From: Anaerolineaceae bacterium
GTDB taxonomy: Bacteria; Chloroflexota; Anaerolineae; Promineifilales; Promineifilaceae
Length of the DNA: 64,000 bases
Assembly: GCA_002699125.1 (NCBI GenBank)
Contig: PABI01000005.1
Span: forward strand, 1 to 64,000
Direction of reading: 5' to 3'
Shown here in pieces: positions 9,601 to 17,569 of the stretch. Position numbers and translations under genes: made by a program. Numbering within the stretch: position 1 is the first letter of the stretch; each line of letters opens with the position of its first letter. The notes beneath the pieces are model-generated. The model searched no databases. It was not told where the DNA came from and was given only the letters and a program-made list of their open reading frames with translations.

Positions 9601-9790
9601 GCAGTACTTCGGTATTCCTGAAGACATCGCCGGTAAATCAACAGGGTCGATGACCGTTGTTGACTTTGGTCCTTTCCCCGGCAACTCGCCGGAAGTTGGT
9701 GTGATGTTGGTGACCAATGGTGATCGTGGTGACGGTACCCGAGGTGGCGCAACGCAAGGAACAGAGGCGCATTTGTTCTCCGCACCCTAG
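6659..9790 (+). CDS. Secreted subtilisin-like serine protease (S8) with PA domain
   Basis: A 1043-residue exported protease. Residues 1-30 form a Sec signal peptide (basic start, hydrophobic IIILLMSLASL, cut near AQA). An I9-type propeptide follows (VIVRFSEPPV to DVVSINPVVDYQ, about 75-170). The triad is clear: Asp in AVLDSGID (about 198), His in GHGTHVGHI (about 268), Ser in GGTSGASPMVAG (about 578). A protease-associated (PA) domain (VVLVDRGACNFTLKIKN) is inserted between His and Ser, as in Vpr-type enzymes. The 400 residues after the catalytic domain are Ig-like and unassigned. Start is GTG 6659, supported by GGAGGA and the signal peptide. It probably degrades external protein for a heterotrophic host. 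Confidence 0.92.
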   Translation: MFNSKKPRIKISFVLIIILLMSLASLAQADAQPARPDRPLPASVTANQLDTPLSISNASALLKVDQSLQNTSGAAQVIVRFSEPPVARAAANGVQSRAAQANQRDRIQAQQNAFIADATSRDANARVLGNARMALNAVMMSVDAAVLTDLAANPDVVSINPVVDYQMDLSETVPYIGASAVQGMGYDGSGIRVAVLDSGIDYYHAAFGGSGDVNDYLNDDPSIVEPGTFPTAKVVGGYDFVGSNWVSGLPTEPDPDPLDDGPGAGHGTHVGHIIGGDGGVAPGADLYAVKVCSSISTSCSGVALIQGMEFAVDPNGDGDPSDHVDIINMSLGSDYGQPFDDDLAAAVENATAAGVLTVAAAGNGGNKPYIQGTPAGAPTALSVAQTQVPSAALQLITVDGADYPAVFQPWSVAPASVVSGPVQYGDGAGGNLDGCAPFTAGSLTGLVVLVDRGACNFTLKIKNIGDAGGVVGIIGLIAPGAPFSGGDGGDAPITIPGYMISQADSNAIKAAVGSTGTVDPANQLPLVGQMVGSSARGPQHESTTLLKPEIGAPGASVSAIAGTGTGTGPFGGTSGASPMVAGSAALLMQASPHLSPLEAKAVLMNNGETNIDTDPFTGLAPVARIGGGEVRIDRAINAPAAAWDNNGAAGALSFGFVDVARDTVVLNKTVRVRNYSNQDIDYNIVPTFRYQDDVDNGAVEVSTVPPTLRVPAGQDRTFHVRMTIHGDLLRGNYMNSGSMGADPSGLTLNEYDGYLILDDGSHPIHLPWHVLPRQASNLVGRSVLTFNNDGEDVVNLTNVGVGTAQNDAYSLLATSPNLPEGGFGAQSPTPDIRAVGINTFPVPAGFCSADASFIWAFAINTWERQQHLLPVSHQVWLDTNQDGVDDYVVLNRDLSGLSTISDGRQVAWALDLVTGNATAFFFAEHSMNTGNTVLLVCAEQLGLTAADMLATNVNMYVIAQDFYYGGPGDLVDGLTVTPLGEQYFGIPEDIAGKSTGSMTVVDFGPFPGNSPEVGVMLVTNGDRGDGTRGGATQGTEAHLFSAP

Positions 9791-9859
9791 TGAGATGAAA
9801 TAGTCAGCTTGGTGGTAGTTCATCCACCAAACTGACGCCTTGTAAATACAAGGTTTTAG

Positions 9860-9896
9860 AGCGGCATCGCAGCAATGCGGTGCCGCTTTATTTTTT
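9860..9896 (+). terminator. Rho-independent terminator after subtilase gene
   Basis: AGCGGCATCGC (9860-9870) pairs with GCGGTGCCGCT (9877-9887) over 11 bp with one G-U pair, a 6-base loop, then TTTATTTTTT. It can serve the subtilase gene from the left; the convergent lipoprotein gene ends 35 bp further on. Confidence 0.85.
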
Positions 9897-9930
9897 CCAG
9901 CTCACGTTTAGGTGTAGGTTACCTCCTTGC

Positions 9931-10500
9931 TTAAGAATTGGGGGTGCCCACAATTGGTGTCTTGGGGGCCTGGTTATTTTGGCAGAGAATAAAGTAGCCA
10001 TTTTCGGCCGCGTGGTAGTTGTAGCTACGGCCGTTTGCCTCCAACACAATCCAATAGCCAGGGACGGTGGCCTGAGTGTAAACTTCGCCGGGCTGGGGGC
10101 AGCCCAACGAACCATCATTCCAAATAATGGCTTCAGCTCTGGTAACGGTGATTGCTTCTTGTGCGATGTTCTCCGTGGATATGAGGTCTTGATAGACAGC
10201 TGCCATCATTTCTTCCGGCACTTCACCGACAACTCCCGACTCTTCCAGCGTTGGCACAATTTCTATTGCTGGTGTGGCCGCTGGTGTCAGGCGAATGGTT
10301 CGGCTGATTTCGGTAGTGGGGAGCTGGGGAACGGCCGTTGCCACTGCCAGAGTTGGCTGTACTGTGGCGGGGATGTCTTCTATTGTGGGTTCATTGAGTG
10401 ATGCCGTTGCTTCTGGTTCGGTGTTAGTTTCTGCATTGCAGCCCACGGCTAATAATAAAGTTAGCAAACTTAGTGAGGTCCATATTTTTATCCACTTCAT
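9931..10500 (-). CDS. Lipoprotein with conserved SLGCPQPG / VPGYWIVLEANG domain
   Basis: A 189-residue lipoprotein: signal peptide and lipobox LLAVGC (Cys about 21), a Thr/Pro-rich spacer to about residue 85, then a compact domain with EAIIWNDGSLGCPQPG and TVPGYWIVLEANGRSYNYH. That last signature recurs in uncharacterised proteins of cyanobacteria and Chloroflexota, and I know of no function. The ribosome site GAGGAAGGA precedes ATG 10500. It is convergent with the subtilase and divergent from the DUF123 gene. Confidence 0.75.
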   Translation of the reverse strand: MKWIKIWTSLSLLTLLLAVGCNAETNTEPEATASLNEPTIEDIPATVQPTLAVATAVPQLPTTEISRTIRLTPAATPAIEIVPTLEESGVVGEVPEEMMAAVYQDLISTENIAQEAITVTRAEAIIWNDGSLGCPQPGEVYTQATVPGYWIVLEANGRSYNYHAAENGYFILCQNNQAPKTPIVGTPNS

Positions 10501-10651
10501 AGATATCTTCCTTCCTCTTTTTTACTGATTACAATCCTCCAGCAGGCTTCACAAATAGACGTGGTCCTAACAGAGACCTGCGGCAGGTTGATGCTACCCC
10601 TAGAACGAATTTTACGGCCAGTTTGTTCCTGACAGCAGGTCGGGGATAGAA

Positions 10652-11257
10652 TTGGACAGGGAAATGGAACTTACTTTTGCGGATGATAGATTTTATTGTT
10701 GGGGGCGCCAGTCTCATGGGGGAACCTATTTGCTGCGGCTAACGGTGAGCCAACGAATAGCGGTGCAGTTCGGCCGTTTTCAGGCTGGAGAGTTTATTGC
10801 TGTGCCTCAGGGCGACTATTTTTATGTCGGCTCCGCCCTGGCGCAAAAAGGGGCCACCTCGCTGGCCCGGCGTTTGCTGCGCCACGCCAGCCGCAGCGAC
10901 GTCAAAAGTCCTCACCCCATCCGGCAAAAAATGTTAGATCTTTTTCCCAAAATTGGTTTGGGACCCAATCCACTGCAACCGCCAGCAGGGAAGAAGCTGC
11001 GCTGGCATGTGGATTTTTTGCTGGAGAAAGAGGTTGCGACGTTAACGGCCGTTTACCTTATCCGCTCTCCACAACGTTGGGAAGAATCCTTGGCCCGCTG
11101 GCTGCTCAATTTGCCGGAAGTTGCACCGCTGGTGCCCGGTTTGGGGGCCACGGACGATCCAGGAGGAACTCATTTGCTGTGCGTGACGGCCGTTCCCGAC
11201 TGGTGGCGCTCATTCCCTACGCAACTGTCCGCTTTTTTACGGAGTACAGCAGCATGA
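10652..11257 (+). CDS. DUF123 / GIY-YIG nuclease family protein
   Basis: A 201-residue protein matching the DUF123 branch of GIY-YIG-like proteins: GTYLLRL as the degenerate GIY strand, GDYFYVGSAL as the YIG strand, then LARRLLRHAS, the catalytic-like RWHVDFLLEK and late HLLCVTAVPDWW. Archaeal relatives are sometimes fused to endonuclease III, so a nucleic-acid role is possible but not shown. The start may be TTG 10652 (GGGGA upstream) or ATG 10664. Its stop overlaps the start of the M23 gene as ATGA, so the two are translationally coupled although their functions look unrelated. Confidence 0.7.
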   Translation: MDREMELTFADDRFYCWGRQSHGGTYLLRLTVSQRIAVQFGRFQAGEFIAVPQGDYFYVGSALAQKGATSLARRLLRHASRSDVKSPHPIRQKMLDLFPKIGLGPNPLQPPAGKKLRWHVDFLLEKEVATLTAVYLIRSPQRWEESLARWLLNLPEVAPLVPGLGATDDPGGTHLLCVTAVPDWWRSFPTQLSAFLRSTAA

Positions 11258-12951
11258 TACGCTTGCGGCTTTGGGGGTTGCTGCTGTTCACCGGTTTGCT
11301 GGCTTGTGCCGCGCCTCCCTCAGTGGGGATGCCCCCAGCGCCCCCCCCTATGCCCACGGCTTCACCAACCGCAGCCGCTGTAGAAACGGCCGTTCCCCCA
11401 GCCACTGCCACTGTCAATCCCACAGCTCTGCCCACGCTGCCGCCGTCCCCCACAGCGACAGTTGGCCCAGCCTGGCAAAATCCCCTCGATGAAACGCTGC
11501 GCGCAACGGCCGTCGCGCACAACGCCACCTTCCAGCAACTTTTGCCGCAAAACAGCGGCCTCTGGCAGTACGATCCGGGCAGCTTCTGGCACCCCATTGC
11601 CCTGGCGCTGAACGACCGCACCGCTTTTTTGCTGGATGGCGGGCGCGTGCTGGTGCTGGATTTAACAAATGGGTCACCGCCGCAGCCACTGCTGCAACCG
11701 GGCGATTTTGTCGGCGATTTGCCGGTGCAGGAGCCGTTAGATGTTGCTTTGGTCGGGGAGAAGCTGCTGGTTTTGGACCGGGTGGGGGATGTGTATGCGC
11801 TGGATTTGGTTACGGCCGTCTGGCGAGTAGAGCGATACGAACGGCCCATCGGTGAAACGTCCAGCCATTACTTTGTTGCCCTGGGGCACGATGCTGCCAG
11901 CAGCGAGATGCGGCTGCGCCTGGAAACCAGCTACGGCTATAGCCAATATTACTTTGCCGACAGCCGTACGCGGTTGTGGGACCTGCCGGAAACCGCCTTG
12001 CCGGTAGACGTGAGCGGTCTGGACGACAAAGTATACGTGCTGTGGCGCAATGATGATGGCACGGCAGCCGTGGCGCAGTTCCAGGAAACGAGCCGCTTAG
12101 CGGCATTTGCACCCACTATCACCATCACCCAACCGCGCCAGATTGTAGCCACAGAAACGGCCGTTTACGTGCTGGACATGGCAGGCAGGCGGTTGCTGAG
12201 CTTGCAGCCACAAACTGGGGCACTCCAGGCGCTGTTTCAACTGCCGGTTGTCACGACGTTTGCCAGCAATCGGCGCGGCGACCAGCTGTTGTTTGCCGGA
12301 CGAGAACGGCTCTTCTTTTGGCAGCAGCCGGAGAACAATCGTTTTGTGTCTGGTGGACCAGTTTTAGCCGCGCCGCAGCCGCACGATACGGCCGTCTGGC
12401 AAACAAACCTTGCCTACGCTTGGCCCATCTCTGGCGATTATCTGGACTTAACGCCGCGCGATTTGCAAATGCCGGGCGCGCCGCGCCACTATCGCCAGGG
12501 CGTGCATGAAGGGATTGACTTTTATTGGGCCAGGGGCACGCCGGTGTATGCTGCTGTCCCTGGCACGGTCATTCGCGCCACGGTAGATTATGAAGCACCG
12601 GCTGAAATCACGTTCAATCGGCGGCGCGCCGAAAATCTGGCGTTGGGCTACACGCCGCCGGAAAATCTCGATTTTTACCGGGGGCGGCAAATCTGGATTT
12701 TGCAAGAAGATGGCCTGGTGGCCCGCTATGCCCATTTGAGTGAGATTGCTGAGGGAGTTGTGGAGGGAACGGCCGTTACTATCGGGCAGCAAATTGGGCT
12801 TATTGGCAACAGCGGTTCACCAGCCTCCATAGACAGTGAAACGGCCGATGCGCATCTTCACTTTGAGCTGTGGCTGGATGGGCATTACCTTGGTCAGTTC
12901 CTGCGGCCCATCGAAATTCGTGAGCTGCTAGAAAACCGTTTTGCTCCCTGA
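11254..12951 (+). CDS. M23 family metallopeptidase lipoprotein
   Basis: A 565-residue exported protein. The lipobox FTGLLACA puts the acylated Cys near residue 18; a Pro/Thr/Ala spacer (about 20-75) is typical of this phylum. Residues about 85-400 look like a beta-propeller of repeated short strands (ALVGEKLLVLDRVGDVYAL, VYVLDMAGRRLLSL). The C-terminal LytM domain has the zinc motif HEGIDF (about 424), the strand TPVYAAVPGTVI and the HLHFE motif (about 537), so it should be an active endopeptidase cutting cell-wall peptides. ATG 11254 overlaps the preceding stop (ATGA). The open frame extends upstream to 10696 but that part is shadow. Confidence 0.87.
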   Translation: MIRLRLWGLLLFTGLLACAAPPSVGMPPAPPPMPTASPTAAAVETAVPPATATVNPTALPTLPPSPTATVGPAWQNPLDETLRATAVAHNATFQQLLPQNSGLWQYDPGSFWHPIALALNDRTAFLLDGGRVLVLDLTNGSPPQPLLQPGDFVGDLPVQEPLDVALVGEKLLVLDRVGDVYALDLVTAVWRVERYERPIGETSSHYFVALGHDAASSEMRLRLETSYGYSQYYFADSRTRLWDLPETALPVDVSGLDDKVYVLWRNDDGTAAVAQFQETSRLAAFAPTITITQPRQIVATETAVYVLDMAGRRLLSLQPQTGALQALFQLPVVTTFASNRRGDQLLFAGRERLFFWQQPENNRFVSGGPVLAAPQPHDTAVWQTNLAYAWPISGDYLDLTPRDLQMPGAPRHYRQGVHEGIDFYWARGTPVYAAVPGTVIRATVDYEAPAEITFNRRRAENLALGYTPPENLDFYRGRQIWILQEDGLVARYAHLSEIAEGVVEGTAVTIGQQIGLIGNSGSPASIDSETADAHLHFELWLDGHYLGQFLRPIEIRELLENRFAP

Positions 12952-13024
12952 GACCCCCTTTTGCTCCTGAAAAACAGGCAAAATATTACAAAATTGTCTC
13001 GTGCTGCGATATTACGCCTAAGTT

Positions 13025-13033
13025 TGCTATAAT
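13025..13033 (+). promoter_or_regulatory. Extended -10 promoter of the second subtilase gene
   Basis: TGCTATAAT at 13025-13033, the same 9-mer as at 6324-6332, stands 313 bases before the start codon. No standard -35 is found at 16-18 bp. Confidence 0.7.
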
Positions 13034-13345
13034 GTCTCCATCTTGAAGATTTCATAATTGTAGTTCTATCTAATTGAATAACTAAGTGACTAAACAGGCA
13101 GTGCGTTTTATCACCCAATACCTTCTTCATTGCTCCCGCAACCTTCGTGGTTGGTTGTTTGCTGCCTTGCTGGTTTACGCCGTTAAATCGCCTGGTTTTA
13201 TTTGAGAGTGATCTCTTAAACAGAACCAGGTTTTTTGTTGCTGAGTCATTGCATCTTACAAGGAGGTGGCAATCAAAAGGAGTATCCCCACTTAAATCAA
13301 CCCAATTTTTAGAATAAGTTTTAAATTTTGTATTTGGAGGAAGTT
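13034..13345 (+). promoter_or_regulatory. Long structured 5' leader of subtilase gene 13346
   Basis: A 312-base leader without a gene. It has a terminator-like hairpin, CCTGGTT (13191-13197) with AACCAGG (13224-13230), an inner GAGA/TCTC stem and six T, followed by the box GCAT-n5-AAGGAGGTG-n4-TCAAAA (13251-13278), which closely matches 6525-6556 in the other subtilase leader. The functional ribosome site is GGAGGAA at about 13336. The order promoter, about 150 bases, T-run hairpin, about 20-30 bases, AAGGAGGTG box, start is shared by both genes. Confidence 0.55.
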
Positions 13346-16300
13346 ATGTTTAAGCAATCTAAGCAGCGCAAAATCGGCTTTTTGCTGGTTTTGCTTAGTC
13401 TGGCTCTGGTTTTAATCGCTTCGGCTGCATCGGCAAATGACAATTCGCCAACGGCCGTTGCCAATGCCAGAGCCAAAATCCATCCAAACTTGCTGGCAGA
13501 TATTGATGCCGCTTTGGCTGGAAACGTTTCGCCTAACGGCCCGGCAATCGCTGCCCGTGCTGCAACCGGCACTGGCGAGCTGCAATTTGTGGCTCGCATT
13601 GCACCAGGGGCAGATTTAAGCGCCTATGCTTCGCAATGGTTTGCCCGGCCATTTGCTGATCCGATGGGCACCACCGTTGCCGCCGGATTTGCTTCACCTA
13701 CTGCTCTTTTGAAGATGGCGGCCGACCCGGCTGTCATTGCCCTGCAGCGGTCAGAATCGCTGGTTGAGGTGCCCCAACCCACCGATCCGGATGTGGAAGC
13801 CAATCTAAACAGCAACGTGACCCCGGCGCTCAATTTGTCCGGCGACGCTAGCCCCGGCCCAGCGCCTGAAGGTTGGTATGGTACCGGCAGCGCTGTTCAT
13901 GGGTCCCAACAGGCATGGGACAAAGGTTACACCGGTGCTGGCGTGCGCTACATGTCTAATGACTCCGGTGCCGATTATTGCCATCCTGACCTGGAAGGCA
14001 CCTGGGCCTACATTGATGACGCGGCTTCGCCTTACTATGGCTTGCCGCAAATGTTTGACTCGCTTTCCAGCTATTACGCTGCGTTCGATTACTTTGTGGG
14101 CACCACTTTAATTGCCGATGGCCTGGCTGACTATGCTGACACGTCGGCAACGGCCGCAGGCGACTTCAGTTATACGCCGCTGGGCGCTGCTGTAGAACAC
14201 GCCTACACGGTAACCGGGACCAGCCTGAGTGGCGAATACCATTACGGTTCGCATCCCGACAAAGCCTTGGCTGCTGTGGCCGACATCATTGGTGGTTCAT
14301 TTGGCGACGGCACGGCCGTTTCTGGTGAGCGTGCTGCTGTGCTGGTCGTTGATGAAAACGAAGCCGGTGTTTATGACACGGTTTACGTTGACCTGAATTA
14401 CAACTTTGACTTTAGTGACGACACCCCCGCTCGCCTGACGCGTGACTTCAGCAATCAGGAAACGGCCTGCCTCGATTATGACTTCGACGGGCTGAATGAC
14501 GTGTCTGGTGGTCTGGTTTACTTTATTGCTGATGGTGAAACGGCCGTGCCCACCCTCGACTGGTATTGGGGCGTTCCCGGTTCGGCTTACGGCAATGGCG
14601 ACCTGGTTGCCTTCCACGTCCAAGATTTCACCGAAGGTGGCGGTACACACGGTATGGGTACCACCTCCGTAGCTGTTGGCCAGGGCGTTGTTGTTGGCTC
14701 CGTTACCTGGGGTGCGGCTGGTTATCCCGTAGCTGGCTTCCAGGGTCTGGTCGTGGGTCCCGGTAAAGATGTGGCGTCTACCCAAAATGGCGACTTCTAC
14801 CTGACTCCGTTTATCGAAGATGCCTATGTCTATGCTGGTTTAGGCTATGATGGCGTTTCTGGTAATGGCGACGACATTCAAATCGTTAGCAACTCCTGGG
14901 GCTTTAGCGGCACGGATAATGACGGCTTTGACTTTGAATCCCGTCTGATTGATGTGATCAACCGTTCCTTTGCGCCCAACACCGCCCTGTTGTTCTCCAC
15001 GGGTAATGGTGCGCCTGGTTATGGAACGGCCGCACCGCCATCCCCTGCCAGTGGTATCGGCATCGGGGCTTCCACGCTCTACGGTACCATCGGTCTTTTT
15101 GAAGCAATCGAATCTGCCGACCAAATTATCGGCGGCGACGTAATGACCTGGTCCAATCGTGGTCCCGGGGCGCGCAACGTGGTTGGCGCCGATGTGGTAG
15201 CCACGGGTGCCTTTGGTACGGGCGATCTTTCCTTGAACGGCGTGCTGTGGGGTGCCATCGCCACCGACAGCTTTAGCGGCACCTCTATGGCCGCGCCCGT
15301 TGCCGCCGGGAATCTGGCCTTGATGTACCAGGCCTGGTATGAAAACTTTGGCGATTGGCCCACCTTTGAGCAGGCCAAAACGCTCATCATGAACAGCGCC
15401 ACCAACACCGAGCATGACGTCTGGTCGCAGGGTGGTGGTTTGGTGAATGCCGATACCGGTACAGACGTAGCCGGTGGCCATCGTGGGTTGTTTGTCTCGC
15501 CATCTGAATGGCCCGTAGGCGATTACCGTGGGGCTGAATACGGTGCCTTTGCCCACATTATCAATCCTGGCGAAACAGATTCGCAAACCTTCACGGTTAC
15601 CAATACGGGTGACAGCCGCCTTAATGTGCGCGTCACCTCTGAAACGCACGTTCAGATTGGCTCAGATGATTTGTCCTTCACTTCGCTGGATCAATCGCTG
15701 GATCACGGCAATTTCACCACACCAGATTATGCTTTCCAGGTGGATCATCTGATCCCCCACGGCACAGATTTGCTGATGGTGCGCCTCTCCAAGCCGTATG
15801 AGCAGTTTGATCCCAATGAAGATTTGGCACCGCCGTACAACAACTGGCGGGTTCACATCCAGAACTGGACAGACCTGGATAGTGACGGCATTTTGTGGGA
15901 TGATGCCAACGGCAACGGCAAAGTTGATTTGGGTGAGGTAGATACCGGTGAGCATATCCGCTTTACTTATGGCTATAACACTGGCCCGACCCAGCAAGCC
16001 CGCATTGCCAATCCACTGGAACGCATGGCCGACGGCATCTTCGTTACGCTGCGCCATCGTGATCAGGTTGATGAAGTACCGCAGACCGACCTCGGTTTGG
16101 AACTGTCTTACTGGCGGCTGAAGAATTGGAATTGGGCACGGCCCACGCGCAGTGCCTTTAGCCTGGCTCCCGGTGAGACACGCAGTTTTGACGTGACCCT
16201 AGGCGTGCCGGCCAATACGCCATACGGCATGTATGAAGGCTCTGTTACCCTGCATTACGGTGATGACGACGTTGTTATCCCCGTGACGGTGGCGGTGGCG

Positions 16301-17449
16301 GCGTCTGGCACTTCGTTTGAGTTTGGTCAGGCCAATGCGCCAGATGGACGTGGCGCAGCCATCCTGGATGTGCCCAGACTGTACGACAACGACACCGTCT
16401 TTGGCTACACCGATTACGGCTGGCGGGCTGAATCCGGCGACTGGCGCTTCTTCTGGACCGATGTCGATGGTGCAGATTTGCCTGCAACCGGCACTTCTTA
16501 CCTGGTTGTAGACAACAGCTGGAGCGGCGATGGAACGGACATCGACACCATCATCTTGGGTCCAACAGAAGATTGCCTGAGCAATGGCGTGGGCTGCGAA
16601 GGACTGCTGGATGGTTATCCGGGGTCGGCTTTCTATGGACCATATACCTTGTCACAGGTGGGTGGCAGCGCTAATAACTATGTTGGCAGCGGCCGTTGGC
16701 TGTTTGATACCTCGACAGGCGGCCCACGTGAAATCGTGGCTGCGCCGGTGCAAGATGGCCTGCATGGCATCTTCATGCACCAGGTGCGGGTGGATGGCAG
16801 CAGTCTGGATACGCCGTTTGGCGGCAATGTTGGTCTGGTGAATCTTGATCCCGGTGCCATCGTTTCCTCAGCGGCGGCTGGACCAGGTTCGGCCAGCCTC
16901 ACTATCAGCAGTGAACTGGAGATGGGCGGTTTTGTCGCTCAAGGCTTTGGCCTGGGTGGTCCGGTTACCACCACGGAAGATATCTTCCAGGACGATCCCA
17001 ACGATCCGTCTACGGCTTCCTTTGTCACCACAGTGGACATTGCCAATGGTGCCTTGCTTGAGGTTTCTACCTGCTGTTCTGCTGGCTCTGACATTGACCT
17101 GTATGTCTATAATCCGTCCGGGGCGCTGGTTGGCTCTTCGACCACCGCAACGGATGTGGAAAACGTTACGGTTGTCTTCCCTGAAGATGGCACGTATACA
17201 GTAGCCGTGCATGGCTGGAGCGTGCCCAGCGGTTCAGACACCTTTGAACTGACGATTAATGCGGTTCAAGGGTCGGACGTGACGGTGAGCAACCTGCCGC
17301 CGTCAATTCCCGCAGGCGGCTCGGCTACTGTTGATGTGAACTGGGACACAACCGGCTTTGCCTCTGGTACTTACTATGGCCTGATTTTGATGGGGCCGGC
17401 GGAAGCGCCAGGCTTGCTGCAGGTGCCGGTGGAGATTACGGTGCCGTAA
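13346..17449 (+). CDS. Large secreted S8 family serine peptidase with PPC domain
   Basis: A 1367-residue exported protease. Signal peptide about 1-30 (GFLLVLLSLALVLIASAASA). The catalytic Asp is in SNDSGADYCHPDLEG (about 210), the His in THGMGTTSVAVGQG (about 433), the Ser in FSGTSMAAPVAAGN (about 645). The Asp motif is atypical and the Asp-His interval is unusually long, with a large insertion containing DVSGGLVYF. After the catalytic domain come beta-sandwich domains, an acidic Ca-binding-like loop DANGNGKVDLGEVD, and a pre-peptidase C-terminal domain (GSDIDLYVYNPSG, AVHGWS) near the end. ATG 13346 follows GGAGGAA; TTG 13328 is less likely. Confidence 0.88.
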   Translation: MFKQSKQRKIGFLLVLLSLALVLIASAASANDNSPTAVANARAKIHPNLLADIDAALAGNVSPNGPAIAARAATGTGELQFVARIAPGADLSAYASQWFARPFADPMGTTVAAGFASPTALLKMAADPAVIALQRSESLVEVPQPTDPDVEANLNSNVTPALNLSGDASPGPAPEGWYGTGSAVHGSQQAWDKGYTGAGVRYMSNDSGADYCHPDLEGTWAYIDDAASPYYGLPQMFDSLSSYYAAFDYFVGTTLIADGLADYADTSATAAGDFSYTPLGAAVEHAYTVTGTSLSGEYHYGSHPDKALAAVADIIGGSFGDGTAVSGERAAVLVVDENEAGVYDTVYVDLNYNFDFSDDTPARLTRDFSNQETACLDYDFDGLNDVSGGLVYFIADGETAVPTLDWYWGVPGSAYGNGDLVAFHVQDFTEGGGTHGMGTTSVAVGQGVVVGSVTWGAAGYPVAGFQGLVVGPGKDVASTQNGDFYLTPFIEDAYVYAGLGYDGVSGNGDDIQIVSNSWGFSGTDNDGFDFESRLIDVINRSFAPNTALLFSTGNGAPGYGTAAPPSPASGIGIGASTLYGTIGLFEAIESADQIIGGDVMTWSNRGPGARNVVGADVVATGAFGTGDLSLNGVLWGAIATDSFSGTSMAAPVAAGNLALMYQAWYENFGDWPTFEQAKTLIMNSATNTEHDVWSQGGGLVNADTGTDVAGGHRGLFVSPSEWPVGDYRGAEYGAFAHIINPGETDSQTFTVTNTGDSRLNVRVTSETHVQIGSDDLSFTSLDQSLDHGNFTTPDYAFQVDHLIPHGTDLLMVRLSKPYEQFDPNEDLAPPYNNWRVHIQNWTDLDSDGILWDDANGNGKVDLGEVDTGEHIRFTYGYNTGPTQQARIANPLERMADGIFVTLRHRDQVDEVPQTDLGLELSYWRLKNWNWARPTRSAFSLAPGETRSFDVTLGVPANTPYGMYEGSVTLHYGDDDVVIPVTVAVAASGTSFEFGQANAPDGRGAAILDVPRLYDNDTVFGYTDYGWRAESGDWRFFWTDVDGADLPATGTSYLVVDNSWSGDGTDIDTIILGPTEDCLSNGVGCEGLLDGYPGSAFYGPYTLSQVGGSANNYVGSGRWLFDTSTGGPREIVAAPVQDGLHGIFMHQVRVDGSSLDTPFGGNVGLVNLDPGAIVSSAAAGPGSASLTISSELEMGGFVAQGFGLGGPVTTTEDIFQDDPNDPSTASFVTTVDIANGALLEVSTCCSAGSDIDLYVYNPSGALVGSSTTATDVENVTVVFPEDGTYTVAVHGWSVPSGSDTFELTINAVQGSDVTVSNLPPSIPAGGSATVDVNWDTTGFASGTYYGLILMGPAEAPGLLQVPVEITVP

Positions 17450-17472
17450 TTGTTGTAATAATCTTCTAGCGT

Positions 17473-17523
17473 AGGTGCGACGCACTTGCACTCAATTTCC
17501 TCTTGAGAAAGTGCGTCGCACCT
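17473..17523. repeat. AGGTGCGACGCACTT inverted repeat, copy 1
   Basis: AGGTGCGACGCACTT (17473-17487) and its exact complement (17509-17523) flank a 21-base loop. Two more copies lie at 26417-26479 and 29693-29737, all in the same orientation and each just past the 3' end of a gene. Confidence 0.85.
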
Positions 17524-17527
17524 TTAT

Positions 17528-17566
17528 AAAAGCCGGAGCGTATCACATGGTACGCTCCGGCTTTTT
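17528..17566. terminator. Bidirectional terminator between convergent genes
   Basis: AAAAGCCGGAGCGTA (17528-17542) pairs perfectly with TACGCTCCGGCTTTT (17551-17565), 8-base loop, A-run on the left and T-run on the right. It can end both the subtilase transcript and the minus-strand cytochrome operon. Confidence 0.9.
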
Positions 17567-17569
17567 GGG

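Noticed and set aside
10696..11253. N-terminal extension of the M23 peptidase
   Set aside because: It lies in another frame of the DUF123 gene; the lipobox and the ATGA overlap fix the start at 11254.
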